A DNA stretch of 64,000 nt from Sporisorium sorghi (lineage: Eukaryota > Basidiomycota > Ustilaginomycetes > Ustilaginales > Ustilaginaceae), in NCBI GenBank assembly GCA_023212695.1, contig JALCCG010000057.1, positions 1 through 64,000 on the forward strand, read 5' to 3'. The position numbers and the translations under genes are program-made. The notes under the pieces are model-generated. The model was given only the letters and a program-made list of their open reading frames with translations. It ran no database searches and was not told where the DNA came from. Shown one piece after another: positions 52,245 to 60,946 of this stretch (position 1 is its first letter; each line of letters begins with the position of its first letter).

Positions 52245-53414
52245 TTAGAACGGCTTCCATTTTAACTTGCTGGCATGTTTGAAGCGATCCGCAACCTCTG
52301 GCCAGTAGACCACTTTCCACCAGTCGTTAATGTAATCTTTCCGTTTATTCTGATGTTTGAGGTAATAGGCATGCTCCCATACATCCAGGGTGAGGAGAGG
52401 GACGACATCCCATTGGGACAGGTTCTGGTGTTTCTCAGCCTGTAAAATTTCAAGCCGATGGCTGCGCGGGCTCCAGACGAGGATGGCCCAGCCGCCGCCT
52501 TCCACCTTGTCTGCTGCTTCGGTAAATTGCTTCTTAAAGCGATCGAAGCTGCCGAAATAATTCTTGATTTGCTGGGCAAGCTCCCCGCCCGGTTCGCCGC
52601 CGCCCCGAGGGTTCATAATATTCCAGAAGATCGTGTGCAGATAATGGCCGGCACCATTGAAGGCCAGCTCGCGTTCCCAATGTTTCACGAGTTCGAAATC
52701 TCCGCTTTTTCGGGCTTCCTCCAATTTCTTCTCCGCTTTGTTCAAGCCGTCGACATAGCTCTGATGGTGAATGTCATGATGAATCCGCATTGTCTTTTCA
52801 TCAATGTAAGGCTCAAGCGCATCATAAGCGTAAGGAAGAGGGGGGAGGCGGTGTCCACCAATCGGGACGGCCTGACCGCTGTCGCCCATGCCTTGAATGG
52901 ACAGCTCAGCCTCTGAGAGAGATGGTGGAGGGGACGAGGCCCCATGAAGCGTCATGGATTGTTGCGGCATATCCATGAATCGCTCCAATGCTCCAGCGGA
53001 GTTGAGGGTCTCCAGTGCGTTCAGGAAATACTCGGACTCCCGGATGACGTGATGTACAACCGTACCGGCAAGCGGTACCTTCTGAACGGCTTCGCTATTC
53101 TCCTTCAGTCCGTGCAGCTGGCGGATGAACTCTCTGGATTGCTCGCAGGAGGCTCGAAGCAGCTGCTCTACCTGGGCCAGCACTTGAGGTGAAGGAGGCG
53201 CATGGTTGCTGAGAATGTGGCGCAGAAGTTCGTCAGCGACTTTTTCTGTATCGGCAAATACGAGGGCCCACTGATCCAGCATCTGAACGTAGACCGGTTC
53301 CAGATCAGGAACTACGGCTTTAATCAGCCCGATATGTTTCCTTTCCTGATGTTTCCAATAGCGAATTTCCTCCAATAATCGTACCGGGAGTTTCGCTCCA
53401 TAATGAAATAACAT
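52245..53414 (-). CDS. DUF2935-like helical domain fused to Fe/Mn superoxide dismutase
   Basis: 389-residue fusion. Residues 1-145 form a helical domain with ferritin-like metal-ligand spacing (E15, E16, E24, H27, then H121, H122, E126) resembling DUF2935. A low-complexity linker (about 150-187) follows, then a superoxide dismutase (188-389) with ligands H212, H260, D344 and H348. B. subtilis SodF also has an N-terminal extension. A GGAGGG site seven bases upstream fixes the ATG at 53414; 47 upstream codons were excluded. It complements sodA at 38542. Whether the N-terminal domain binds metal is unknown. Confidence 0.87.
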   Translation of the reverse strand: MLFHYGAKLPVRLLEEIRYWKHQERKHIGLIKAVVPDLEPVYVQMLDQWALVFADTEKVADELLRHILSNHAPPSPQVLAQVEQLLRASCEQSREFIRQLHGLKENSEAVQKVPLAGTVVHHVIRESEYFLNALETLNSAGALERFMDMPQQSMTLHGASSPPPSLSEAELSIQGMGDSGQAVPIGGHRLPPLPYAYDALEPYIDEKTMRIHHDIHHQSYVDGLNKAEKKLEEARKSGDFELVKHWERELAFNGAGHYLHTIFWNIMNPRGGGEPGGELAQQIKNYFGSFDRFKKQFTEAADKVEGGGWAILVWSPRSHRLEILQAEKHQNLSQWDVVPLLTLDVWEHAYYLKHQNKRKDYINDWWKVVYWPEVADRFKHASKLKWKPF

Positions 53415-53480
53415 GTCCGTTCCCTCCAGTATCAGGTTCACTAAACTCACTATATTCATTTTGCAGCCTGTATTATGTGG

Positions 53481-53522
53481 AAAAAATAAAAATCCCCTCA
53501 CTGCTCCAGGCAGTAGGGGGGT
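53481..53522 (-). terminator. Terminator after alpha/beta hydrolase gene
   Basis: Minus-strand stem CCCCCTACTG / CAGTGAGGGG followed by ATTTTTATTTTTT. Confidence 0.75.
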
Positions 53523-53576
53523 TGGAACATAGTATGGAGCTGCGACATCTCGCAATGAATGCTATTATCCGGAACG

Positions 53577-54569
53577 TCACGGTCCTTCCGGTGTTTCAAG
53601 TTTGCCGAGGAAGGTTGATACTCTGCGTAAATATTCTTTAGGATGCTCACGGAAGATAAGTTCATGATGGGCATCCTCTACGATCCAGGAATCCGAATCC
53701 GCATGACTCTGATTGGACGCAATTTTCTCGGCGATCGGGTAAGGCGCCTTATCGTCCTTCGTTCCGTGAATGAACAAGGTCGGGAACGGATAGTCGTGCT
53801 TCTTCACTTCGTTGTAAGGGATCTGATCCAGACTTGTGCCGTTGAGGACCGGGAAGAGCAGCTCCAGAATCTCCAGAGACGGATGCCGCGGAAGATTAAT
53901 CTGGTTATGGATATTGTGGTAAAGCGTGTCCGGCTCGAGCAAAAATGCACTGTCCAGGATCATGGCGTCCACATCTTTGGTCTCAAGCCCCGCCTGGAGA
54001 GCAGTACCGGCACCCATGGAGAAACCCCAGACGACAATCTGCTTCGCGCCGCGCTGTTTCACATGCTCAATGGCACCGAGAAGCTGGCGTTTCTCTTCCT
54101 TGCCGCCGGTCGCCACTTCCTTGCTGGTCTGGGACGCAAAGCCGTAATCAAACATCAGCACATTAAAATTCATGTTGTGCGCGTAATGGGCGATATCGTA
54201 CATCGGCACCCAGGTTTCCTCCCGGTTGGCGCCGTAGCCGTGGCTCAGCACGATGGTTTTGGAGGAATTCTCTGCCGGTATATACCACCCGTTAATATTC
54301 CGTTTACCATCAATCGAGTGGAACGTGACATTCTCGTAATTCATATCTTTAGCGAGTTTGGGATTGGAATAGAGCGGAGCAACCGTCGGATTTGACAATA
54401 CCCAAGCAATATAGGCATGCAGTGCAATAAAACAGAAAACAAGAAAAAAAACGACAGATAACAACAACGCTAATATAATATGCTTAAAACGAACCAAGCC
54501 TGTCGACAGCTCGGCTGGCGTGTCATTCAATTGGGAGAGTGGGGCATTACTACCAGTTGTTGTACTCAT
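53577..54569 (-). CDS. Membrane-anchored alpha/beta hydrolase
   Basis: 330-residue hydrolase with one N-terminal TM helix (about 28-52) and an alpha/beta fold. It has LSHGYGANRE near the oxyanion site, nucleophile elbow WGFSMGAG, Asp in HGTKDDKAP and His in DAHHELIF. It belongs to the same broad group as the protein at 8640-9656 (YqkD-like), with unknown substrate. Gene is divergent from the IclR regulator; AGGGGCC lies before its ATG. Confidence 0.86.
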   Translation of the reverse strand: MSTTTGSNAPLSQLNDTPAELSTGLVRFKHIILALLLSVVFFLVFCFIALHAYIAWVLSNPTVAPLYSNPKLAKDMNYENVTFHSIDGKRNINGWYIPAENSSKTIVLSHGYGANREETWVPMYDIAHYAHNMNFNVLMFDYGFASQTSKEVATGGKEEKRQLLGAIEHVKQRGAKQIVVWGFSMGAGTALQAGLETKDVDAMILDSAFLLEPDTLYHNIHNQINLPRHPSLEILELLFPVLNGTSLDQIPYNEVKKHDYPFPTLFIHGTKDDKAPYPIAEKIASNQSHADSDSWIVEDAHHELIFREHPKEYLRRVSTFLGKLETPEGP

Positions 54570-54714
54570 AAGTGGCCCCTCCTTACCATATAGTCTGAAT
54601 TTTTTTCGTTAAAGTGAAAATATCGAAATTTATAATAATCGTATGCCCGGTGGCCTATAAAGTCAATGCAAATCAATAGATTGTAAGACAAATGTAAAGT
54701 CCCGGTACCGATGG

Positions 54715-54743
54715 TTTACTTTTGAGAATAATTCTCATATAAT
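54715..54743 (+). promoter_or_regulatory. Promoter of the IclR gene with a Fur-type box filling the spacer
   Basis: TTTACT (54715-54720) and TATAAT (54738-54743) are 17 bp apart. The spacer contains TGAGAAT-A-ATTCTCA (54723-54737), a perfect 7-1-7 palindrome of the Fur-family type. Binding there would block RNA polymerase. Confidence 0.7.
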
Positions 54744-54791
54744 TATTGTAACCAGGTTTCATACAATGAAACACGAGAGGAGCAGGTCGGG

Positions 54792-55532
54792 ATGGAAGAC
54801 CGAAAATTAACGGTACGTGCTGTAGAGCGGGCACTTGATATATTGATGTGTTTTACGAAAAATAATGAGCTTGCTCTGACGGAGATAGCCTCCCTTATCG
54901 GGTTGCATAAAAGCACGGTCCATCGACTGCTAACAACGCTTGAAGACCAAGGATTTGTGGTGCGGAACAAAGAGACGGAGAAATATCGGCTCGGCCTTAA
55001 AATATGGGAGCTGTCGATGCATCTGTCCCAGAGCGATGATCCTGCCATTCGCCTTCTTCCCGCGATGGAAGAGCTGCGGGACCGGCTGGGGGAAACCGTC
55101 AGCTTGTATCTGCGGGATGGCGCCGATCGGCTTCGCATCCAGGCGGTGCAGAGCAACCAGGGCATCCGGAGGGTCGCCCAGGTGGGAGTAAGACTGCCGC
55201 TGTCAGTAGGCGCTTCAAGCAAGGTGCTGGTGGCTTTTGCGCCTGTCGCAGATCAGGAGGAACTGCTGAATGCGGCAGATTGGCCAGAATCTGTCGATCG
55301 GGACGTGTACCGGCAGCAGCTCGCCGAAATTCTGGAGAAGGGGTACGCCATCAGCATTGAAGAGCGTGAGCCTGGAGCTGCAGCTGTATCGGTGCCGATC
55401 TTTGACCGGAATGGTCAAGTGGCTGCCGCGTTGTCGATGTCAGGGCCGGTTACCCGCCTTCCTGCGGATACACTTCGCGAACATGCGCCCGTTCTGATGG
55501 AAGCAGCGCGGGAAATGGGAATGATGATTTAA
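54792..55532 (+). CDS. IclR family transcriptional regulator
   Basis: 246-residue regulator. An N-terminal winged helix-turn-helix (about 8-65: AVERALDILMCF, LTEIASLIGLHKSTVHRLLTTLE) is followed by the IclR effector-binding domain (about 75-245) with the VGASSKVLVAFAP and EREPGAAAVSVPIFD motifs. Family members control aromatic, glyoxylate or sugar-acid catabolism. No such operon adjoins it, so the regulon is unknown. AGAGGAG precedes the ATG. The promoter has a Fur-type box between -35 and -10, suggesting that iron or a related metal controls its expression. Confidence 0.92.
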   Translation: MEDRKLTVRAVERALDILMCFTKNNELALTEIASLIGLHKSTVHRLLTTLEDQGFVVRNKETEKYRLGLKIWELSMHLSQSDDPAIRLLPAMEELRDRLGETVSLYLRDGADRLRIQAVQSNQGIRRVAQVGVRLPLSVGASSKVLVAFAPVADQEELLNAADWPESVDRDVYRQQLAEILEKGYAISIEEREPGAAAVSVPIFDRNGQVAAALSMSGPVTRLPADTLREHAPVLMEAAREMGMMI

Positions 55533-55579
55533 TTCATTCTATTTCGGAGCTGCGGACAGCATCACTATAAGTTATTGAA

Positions 55580-55621
55580 TGACCGGGCAGCTCCGAGTGA
55601 TACAGCTGCCCGGTTATTTTA
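55580..55621 (+). terminator. Terminator after IclR gene
   Basis: ACCGGGCAGCT pairs with AGCTGCCCGGT, then TATTTT. Confidence 0.8.
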
Positions 55622-55819
55622 GATGAGATGAGAAAACGTAAACTTCGAAGACTCCCCATCCTTATCTCTGAGAAGAAAAATGCCCTACAGGTGGTCTCTA
55701 TTCTGAGAATATCATGGATAAGCGTCTTTCTTATACGATGAAAAAGCTTGAACCGGAGAGTGGAAGGATGCATGGTGATAAGATGTGCAGGGTTTTGCCG
55801 GGGGCCCATGCAAATATAC

Positions 55820-55863
55820 AAAGAGATGACACCTGATTTTAGACCAGGGCCATCTCTTTTTTC
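55820..55863. terminator. Bidirectional terminator-like hairpin
   Basis: AAAGAGATG pairs with CATCTCTTT across a loop of about 22 nt; T-rich on the right. The 198 bases between this and the preceding terminator carry no reading frame with a ribosome site. Confidence 0.55.
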
Positions 55864-55892
55864 ATTCTGGATGATGAAGTAAGGGGATTAAA

Positions 55893-56990
55893 TTAAACCA
55901 GGAGCATGGTCAGCAGGGCAATCACGATCGGAACTGCAAGGAATAGCCAGGCTAACGGACTTGCTACGTTGATGGTCCAGCCAACGCCAAATCTTTTTTC
56001 CACAAACAGAGCAGGGTCCTGCGGATTAAAATAGACGGAGCCGAGCTTCCAATACTTATCGTCATTGGCACTATGAGTGGAGTGCGGAGTGTTGGGATCT
56101 CTCTTCAGCCGGCTTCCGCCTTGACCTGTTGTGAAGGATAACACCACTGCACCAAGGACAATCACTAACGGTATGGCTAAGCTGATGACCAGCAGCAATT
56201 CGGGATTCAACTGTTCGATCATGTTGAGCTGGATCAAGGAGAACATCAGCACAAGCAGCAGACCAGCCATCGTATTGAAGAAGGACCAGCGACGGCGGAA
56301 GATGGCGTTGCGCGCTGAGGAGCCCGCCGGATCTCCCGGATCGATCTGCTGTTTGCTGTTTAGGATGGACCAATTGATCAACATGAAGATGAGGATCATG
56401 AATACCTGCATAATGTTGGGCAGCAGGACTACACCCCATGATTTGTCCGCGTAGTTGATCACGCTGCCTTGAAAATCAAATTTCATGGGAACGGCATCTG
56501 GGATCTGGTCATAGTATTGGAAAATCCAGACAGTGCTGATGATGGTAATGACGGCATGAATGATAAACCAGCGGTTAGAGAGGACAAGCTTCTGCCTTCT
56601 GAAGTTGGTATCGATTGCCACAACCTGGCGTCCGGTTGCAGCAGGGGGAAGAGTGGCCTTGATCCCTTTCATTTTGAAATGAAAGGTCAGGTTCAGGGCA
56701 AGCGAAGCAATGACGATTGCCGTGATGGAGCCGACAATAAGCCATTCGAACCCTGTGTTCCCAATCGATAACAATCCGATCAGACAGGCGATCAGGATAA
56801 GGGCATAAATACCGCAGCTGATGGAAGCAAACTGCTTTCGCAGCCTGCGAAGCGCTTCGCTGTGGAACATTTCTTCACTCACCGATACTCCAAAGCTAAC
56901 CGTTTCCCTGGTGTAATAAGGCATAAAGGCAAGCAGTACAATAATCGGAATAATCATAAATACTAGAATCGAGGCTGATATCATAACCAT
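55893..56990 (-). CDS. DUF1648/DUF5808 membrane protein
   Basis: 365-residue protein with about eight TM segments. The central part has the DUF1648 signature (YYDQIPDAVPMKFDFQGSVINYADKSWG), and the C-terminus the DUF5808 signature (KYWKLGSVYFNPQDPALFVEKRFGVGWTIN). Members of this group are commonly encoded after small YtrA-type GntR regulators, as here. The function is unproven; SdpI-like immunity or envelope-stress roles are known for relatives of DUF1648. The start overlaps the regulator stop by one base (TAATG), with GGAGGAG at good spacing. Confidence 0.85.
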   Translation of the reverse strand: MVMISASILVFMIIPIIVLLAFMPYYTRETVSFGVSVSEEMFHSEALRRLRKQFASISCGIYALILIACLIGLLSIGNTGFEWLIVGSITAIVIASLALNLTFHFKMKGIKATLPPAATGRQVVAIDTNFRRQKLVLSNRWFIIHAVITIISTVWIFQYYDQIPDAVPMKFDFQGSVINYADKSWGVVLLPNIMQVFMILIFMLINWSILNSKQQIDPGDPAGSSARNAIFRRRWSFFNTMAGLLLVLMFSLIQLNMIEQLNPELLLVISLAIPLVIVLGAVVLSFTTGQGGSRLKRDPNTPHSTHSANDDKYWKLGSVYFNPQDPALFVEKRFGVGWTINVASPLAWLFLAVPIVIALLTMLLV

Positions 56991-57388
56991 TACACATTCT
57001 CCTCCCCAGTCTGGGTGATCTCATTATGCATATCGCGCACGATTTGAAGCAGCTGTTCTTCGGTTACACCCCGGCAGATGGCTTCAGCAATGATAGGTTT
57101 CAGATAGGCATTGCGTTTATCCTGATATTCGGGTGTAACGCCTGGCATGCTATCCGGCTGTATCACTACGCCTTTTTGCCTGTGTATCTGAATAAAGCCT
57201 TCCTGCTTCAGCAGCGTGTACGCTTTGTTAACGGTGTGGAGATTGATCCCGATGTCGGATGCCATGCTGCGAACCGAGGGCAGGGGATCGCCGGGCTTAA
57301 GGCTGCCGCTGGCAATGCCTTCGATGATCTGATTCATTAACTGGTTGTATATAGGGACGTCGGACTGCATATCCAGTTGGATAATCAT
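56990..57388 (-). CDS. GntR-family regulator, YtrA subfamily
   Basis: 132-residue repressor. The winged helix (about 10-75) has SDVPIYNQLMNQII and LPSVRSMASDIGINLHTVNKAY. A short helical tail replaces a large effector domain, as is usual in the YtrA subfamily. GGAGG lies seven bases before the chosen ATG; 30 upstream codons overlap the promoter and were excluded. Translationally coupled to the membrane protein gene. A palindrome over its own -10 element suggests autoregulation. Confidence 0.9.
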   Translation of the reverse strand: MIIQLDMQSDVPIYNQLMNQIIEGIASGSLKPGDPLPSVRSMASDIGINLHTVNKAYTLLKQEGFIQIHRQKGVVIQPDSMPGVTPEYQDKRNAYLKPIIAEAICRGVTEEQLLQIVRDMHNEITQTGEENV

Positions 57389-57414
57389 AAGAGAACCTCC
57401 GCATTCGTTATAAC

Positions 57415-57455
57415 TGTTATATTCGAAGTATAACATATGGAACGAGTGGAGTAAA
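57415..57455 (-). promoter_or_regulatory. Promoter with GntR operator
   Basis: Minus strand: TTTACT (57450-57455), 17-bp spacer, TATACT (57427-57432). A 21-bp palindrome with TGTTATA / TATAACA arms (57415-57435) covers the -10, placed as a repressor operator for the GntR gene. Confidence 0.65.
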
Positions 57456-57481
57456 GGGTTAATCCGGAGTTCATCCAAACG

Positions 57482-57538
57482 AAAAACATGAGGACCGTCT
57501 TCACAACCTTGGGGATTGGAAGTTGGTCCTCATGTTTT
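57482..57538 (-). terminator. Terminator after the 51-residue gene
   Basis: AAAACATGAGGACC pairs with GGTCCTCATGTTTT over a long loop; the minus strand continues TTTTTC. It separates the small gene from the GntR promoter. Confidence 0.65.
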
Positions 57539-57574
57539 CATTGCTCAGTATGTAATGTAACAAGGGAGCGTGAC

Positions 57575-57730
57575 TTATCTCAGCTTGATATTCTTCTCCT
57601 GGATCTTCTGATTCAGGATCTCTTGAAATGTGACGGGTTTATCTGTCGAATCCTCTTTCTTCGGAGCCGTCACCGGCTGCGGCCGTTGATATTGATAATG
57701 GAACGAAGCCATCGTATGTATTTTGATCAT
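57575..57730 (-). CDS. Small 51-residue protein of unknown function
   Basis: A short gene with a strong CTAGGAGG site nine bases before its ATG and its own terminator. The first half is rich in His, Tyr, Gln and Pro (HYQYQRPQPVT); the second is charged and helical (VTFQEILNQKIQEKNIKLR). It has no signal peptide or TM helix. The FQEILNQK stretch recalls short conserved peptides in flagellar and spore small proteins, but I cannot assign a family. It lies downstream of nothing else on its strand except the aconitase terminator region, so it is probably its own unit. Confidence 0.6.
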   Translation of the reverse strand: MIKIHTMASFHYQYQRPQPVTAPKKEDSTDKPVTFQEILNQKIQEKNIKLR

Positions 57731-57840
57731 AGGTACGATCCTCCTAGATATGGATTTCCGGAATGTTTTTTACCATTTAACCTGTCTGGCATCATTCGAA
57801 ACGGAATTTCCAATATTCAGGAAAAAAGTACTGAGAAATG

Positions 57841-57880
57841 ACAAATCCCCATCATGCATTAGCGCATGATGGGGATTTGT
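57841..57880 (-). terminator. Terminator after aconitase gene
   Basis: ACAAATCCCCATCATGC pairs with GCATGATGGGGATTTGT, a near-perfect long stem, between the aconitase gene and the small 51-residue gene's promoter region. Confidence 0.75.
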
Positions 57881-57912
57881 TCCTAAGGCTAAAGCGCCTA
57901 TAAGGAATCGTC

Positions 57913-60630
57913 TTATTGGTTCGATGCGATCATTTGACGAAGTACCGTTTGGAGGATACCTCCATTGTGGTAGTAGTCCACGTCCACCATGCTGTCGAGA
58001 CGAGCGATGGCTTGGAATTCGAATTTAGTACCGTCTTCGCGTGTAACAACAACCGTTAATTCTTGACCTGGCTTCACATCGTTGCTGAGACCCAGGATAT
58101 CAAATGTTTCCCGGCCGTTCAGCGCAAGGCTCTTCCAGCCATGACCTTCCTGGAACTGGAGCGGAAGAACACCCATGCCTACGAGGTTGGAGCGGTGAAT
58201 ACGCTCGAAGCTCTCAGCCAGTACAGCTTTGACTCCGAGCAAATACGTACCTTTTGCCGCCCAGTCACGGGAGCTTCCTGTTCCGTATTCTTTACCTGCA
58301 ATAACAATCAGGTTCTGTCCGCCTGCTTGATAATTCATGGATGCATCATAGATGGACATGACTTCTTCAGTCGGCAAGTATGTGGTTACGCCGCCTTCCG
58401 TACCTGGAGCTACCTGGTTACGGATGCGGATGTTAGCGAAGGTACCGCGCATCATGACTTCGTGGTTACCGCGACGGGAGCCGTAGGAGTTGAAGTCTTT
58501 GCGTTCCACCTTGTGATCGCTCAGATATTTGCCTGCAGGACTGGACGGTGCAATGTTACCGGCTGGCGAGATGTGGTCCGTTGTAACGGAGTCACCCAAG
58601 AGAGCCAGCACACGCGCTTCCTTGATATCCTGAATGTCGTTCAGACCGTTGCCCAGGCTTTCAAAGAACGGCGGGTTCTGAATGTACGTGGATTGATCAT
58701 CCCACTCATACAATTCGCCTTCAGGAACAGGAATCTTGTTCCAACGCTCGTTCGCTGTGAACACATTCTCGTATTTTTCACGGAAAGCGTCAGCACTAAG
58801 GGACTGACCAATGGCTTCACGGATTTCAGCACTGGTTGGCCAGATGTCTTTCAAGTAAACAGGCTCATTGTTCGGATCGTAGCCGATCGGATCGTTCTGC
58901 AGGTCGATGTTCACGGTACCTGCCAGAGCGTAAGCAACAACCAGTGGCGGTGAAGCCAGGTAGTTGGCTTTGACCTGAGCATGCACACGTCCTTCGAAGT
59001 TACGGTTACCGGACAATACGGCAGCTACCGTCATGTCGTTATCGGCAATCGCTTCGCTTACTTCGTCCGGCAATGGACCGGAGTTACCGATGCAAGTTGC
59101 GCAGCCATAGCCTGCAACGTAGAAGCCGAGAGCTTCCAGGTAGTGCAGAAGGTTCGACTTCTCAAGGTAGTCGGTTACGACAAGGGAGCCTGGAGTCAAG
59201 CTGCTCTTCACATAGCCAGGTTTCTTCAGACCGCGTTCAACCGCTTTTTTGGCCAGGAGACCTGCACCCAGCATAACGCTTGGGTTAGACGTATTCGTAC
59301 AGCTCGTGATGGCTGCGATAACAACTGCACCTGTGCCCATTTCGCTGGTGGAGCCGTCTTTATGACTGACCTTAACGGTTTCCGCGATTTTGTCATCGCT
59401 GAGCCCGTAGCCGCCTTTATCAATCGGTGTACGGATGATGTCGTTAAAGTTCTGCTTCATGTTGGTCAGTTCAATGCGGTCTTGTGGACGCTTCGGTCCA
59501 GCCAAGCTCGGTACAACCGAAGCGAGATCCAATTCGATTACATCGGAGAACTCAGGGTCCGGCGTATCGGCCGTACGGAACATGTTTTGTGCTTTATAGT
59601 AGCTCTCCACGAGTTCAACCTGCTCATCGGTGCGGCCGGTGTTGCGCAGGTAAGCCAACGTCTCACTATCAACCGGGAAGAAACCGATGGTAGCGCCGTA
59701 TTCCGGTGCCATGTTCGCAACGGTTGCACGGTCAGCCAGACTGATGTTGGCAAGACCAGGACCGTAGAATTCCACGAATTTGCCAACTACGCCTTTTTTG
59801 CGAAGAAGCTCGGTTACGGTGAGGGCAAGGTCAGTCGCCGTTGCGCCTTCTGACAGGCTGCCTGTCAGTTTGAAACCGATAACTTCAGGTGTTACAAAAT
59901 AAAGCGGTTGGCCGAGCATTCCGGCTTCTGCCTCGATGCCGCCTACACCCCAGCCCACAACACCAAGACCGTTGATCATGGTTGTATGGGAATCGGTGCC
60001 TACGAGGGAATCAGGGAAGACGAGGGTTTCGCCGTCAACTGTCTTCGTAGCTGCTACGGAAGCCAGGTACTCCAGGTTAACCTGGTGAACGATACCTGTT
60101 CCGGGAGGAACCGCGCGGAAGTTGTTGAACGCCGTTTGAGCCCAGCGGAGGAAGCGGTAACGCTCTTCGTTACGCTCAAATTCAACCTTCATATTATATT
60201 CAAGCGCTTGGTCGGTACCAAAAGCGTCAACCATGACGGAGTGATCGATAACGAGATCGACCGGAACGAGAGGGTTGATCTGTTTCGGGTCGCCGCCGGA
60301 TTTTTTAACGGTGTCGCGCATGGCTGCAAGATCCACGACAACCGGAACGCCCGTGAAGTCCTGCAATACGATACGGGCAGGGATGAACGGAATTTCCTTG
60401 TTGTTGTCACGTGCCTCATTCCACGTGGACAAAAGTTTTACATGATCTTCGGTAATGGCGCGTCCGTCAAATTGACGTACAGCCGCTTCCAGCAGTACCC
60501 GAATGGAGAAAGGAAGCTTGGATACATTGCCGTATCCTTGCTCTTCGAGCGCCTGCAGACTGAAATAACGGTAATTTTTACCGCCCACCTCTAGGTTGCG
60601 AGAGATGGAGAATTGATCCTTTGCTGGCAT
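57913..60630 (-). CDS. acnA: Aconitate hydratase A
   Basis: 905-residue monomeric aconitase (CitB in Bacillus), interconverting citrate and isocitrate in the TCA cycle. When its cluster is lost it can act as an iron-responsive RNA-binding protein. The [4Fe-4S] ligands lie in [10 protein letters not shown] and CATCIGNSG. Other signatures are [42 protein letters not shown] and [13 protein letters not shown] of the swivelling domain. AAGGAGG lies seven bases before the ATG at 60630; seven upstream codons were excluded. Single-gene unit with an operator-like palindrome upstream. Confidence 0.97.
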   Translation of the reverse strand: MPAKDQFSISRNLEVGGKNYRYFSLQALEEQGYGNVSKLPFSIRVLLEAAVRQFDGRAITEDHVKLLSTWNEARDNNKEIPFIPARIVLQDFTGVPVVVDLAAMRDTVKKSGGDPKQINPLVPVDLVIDHSVMVDAFGTDQALEYNMKVEFERNEERYRFLRWAQTAFNNFRAVPPGTGIVHQVNLEYLASVAATKTVDGETLVFPDSLVGTDSHTTMINGLGVVGWGVGGIEAEAGMLGQPLYFVTPEVIGFKLTGSLSEGATATDLALTVTELLRKKGVVGKFVEFYGPGLANISLADRATVANMAPEYGATIGFFPVDSETLAYLRNTGRTDEQVELVESYYKAQNMFRTADTPDPEFSDVIELDLASVVPSLAGPKRPQDRIELTNMKQNFNDIIRTPIDKGGYGLSDDKIAETVKVSHKDGSTSEMGTGAVVIAAITSCTNTSNPSVMLGAGLLAKKAVERGLKKPGYVKSSLTPGSLVVTDYLEKSNLLHYLEALGFYVAGYGCATCIGNSGPLPDEVSEAIADNDMTVAAVLSGNRNFEGRVHAQVKANYLASPPLVVAYALAGTVNIDLQNDPIGYDPNNEPVYLKDIWPTSAEIREAIGQSLSADAFREKYENVFTANERWNKIPVPEGELYEWDDQSTYIQNPPFFESLGNGLNDIQDIKEARVLALLGDSVTTDHISPAGNIAPSSPAGKYLSDHKVERKDFNSYGSRRGNHEVMMRGTFANIRIRNQVAPGTEGGVTTYLPTEEVMSIYDASMNYQAGGQNLIVIAGKEYGTGSSRDWAAKGTYLLGVKAVLAESFERIHRSNLVGMGVLPLQFQEGHGWKSLALNGRETFDILGLSNDVKPGQELTVVVTREDGTKFEFQAIARLDSMVDVDYYHNGGILQTVLRQMIASNQ

Positions 60631-60664
60631 AGATGAACCTCCTTGAGTCATTTCATTTGATCTT

Positions 60665-60712
60665 ATTATGACGATCTGAGTTAAACCTTTTGTGGTTTCA
60701 CTAGATGAAACC
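60665..60712 (-). promoter_or_regulatory. acnA promoter region with inverted repeat
   Basis: A -10-like CATAAT (60665-60670, minus strand) with no clear -35. Immediately upstream lies GGTTTCA-CTAGA-TGAAACC (60694-60712), perfect 7-bp arms, positioned for a regulator. The rest of the divergent gap to 60946 is AT-rich without a further gene. Confidence 0.45.
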
Positions 60713-60946
60713 TAATTTCATAAATTAACTAACTTAAGTATAACGTTTTCAACTCGCCGCGTAAAGCATTTTTTATAGAAGAAACGTATTTCAAAACCGT
60801 GAAAATCCGCCCGTTTTTTAAGCTGACATGGCTGCCCTGATTCAGTGTTTCTGTATTCTCTTTACCGAAGTTCATAGCCTGAAGATTTGCTTCATATAGT
60901 TGTGATAGGGAACTGCGTGAAAGGCAAGGTCAGAGGAGGAGAGAAG

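Noticed and set aside
55534..55821. Minus-strand frame of 95 codons after the IclR gene
   Set aside because: It lies over the IclR terminator, has no ribosome site and an unremarkable translation.
58063..60594. Three long plus-strand frames (228-296 codons) opposite the aconitase gene
   Set aside because: They are exact antisense shadows of a highly conserved gene, lack ribosome sites and encode no known domain.
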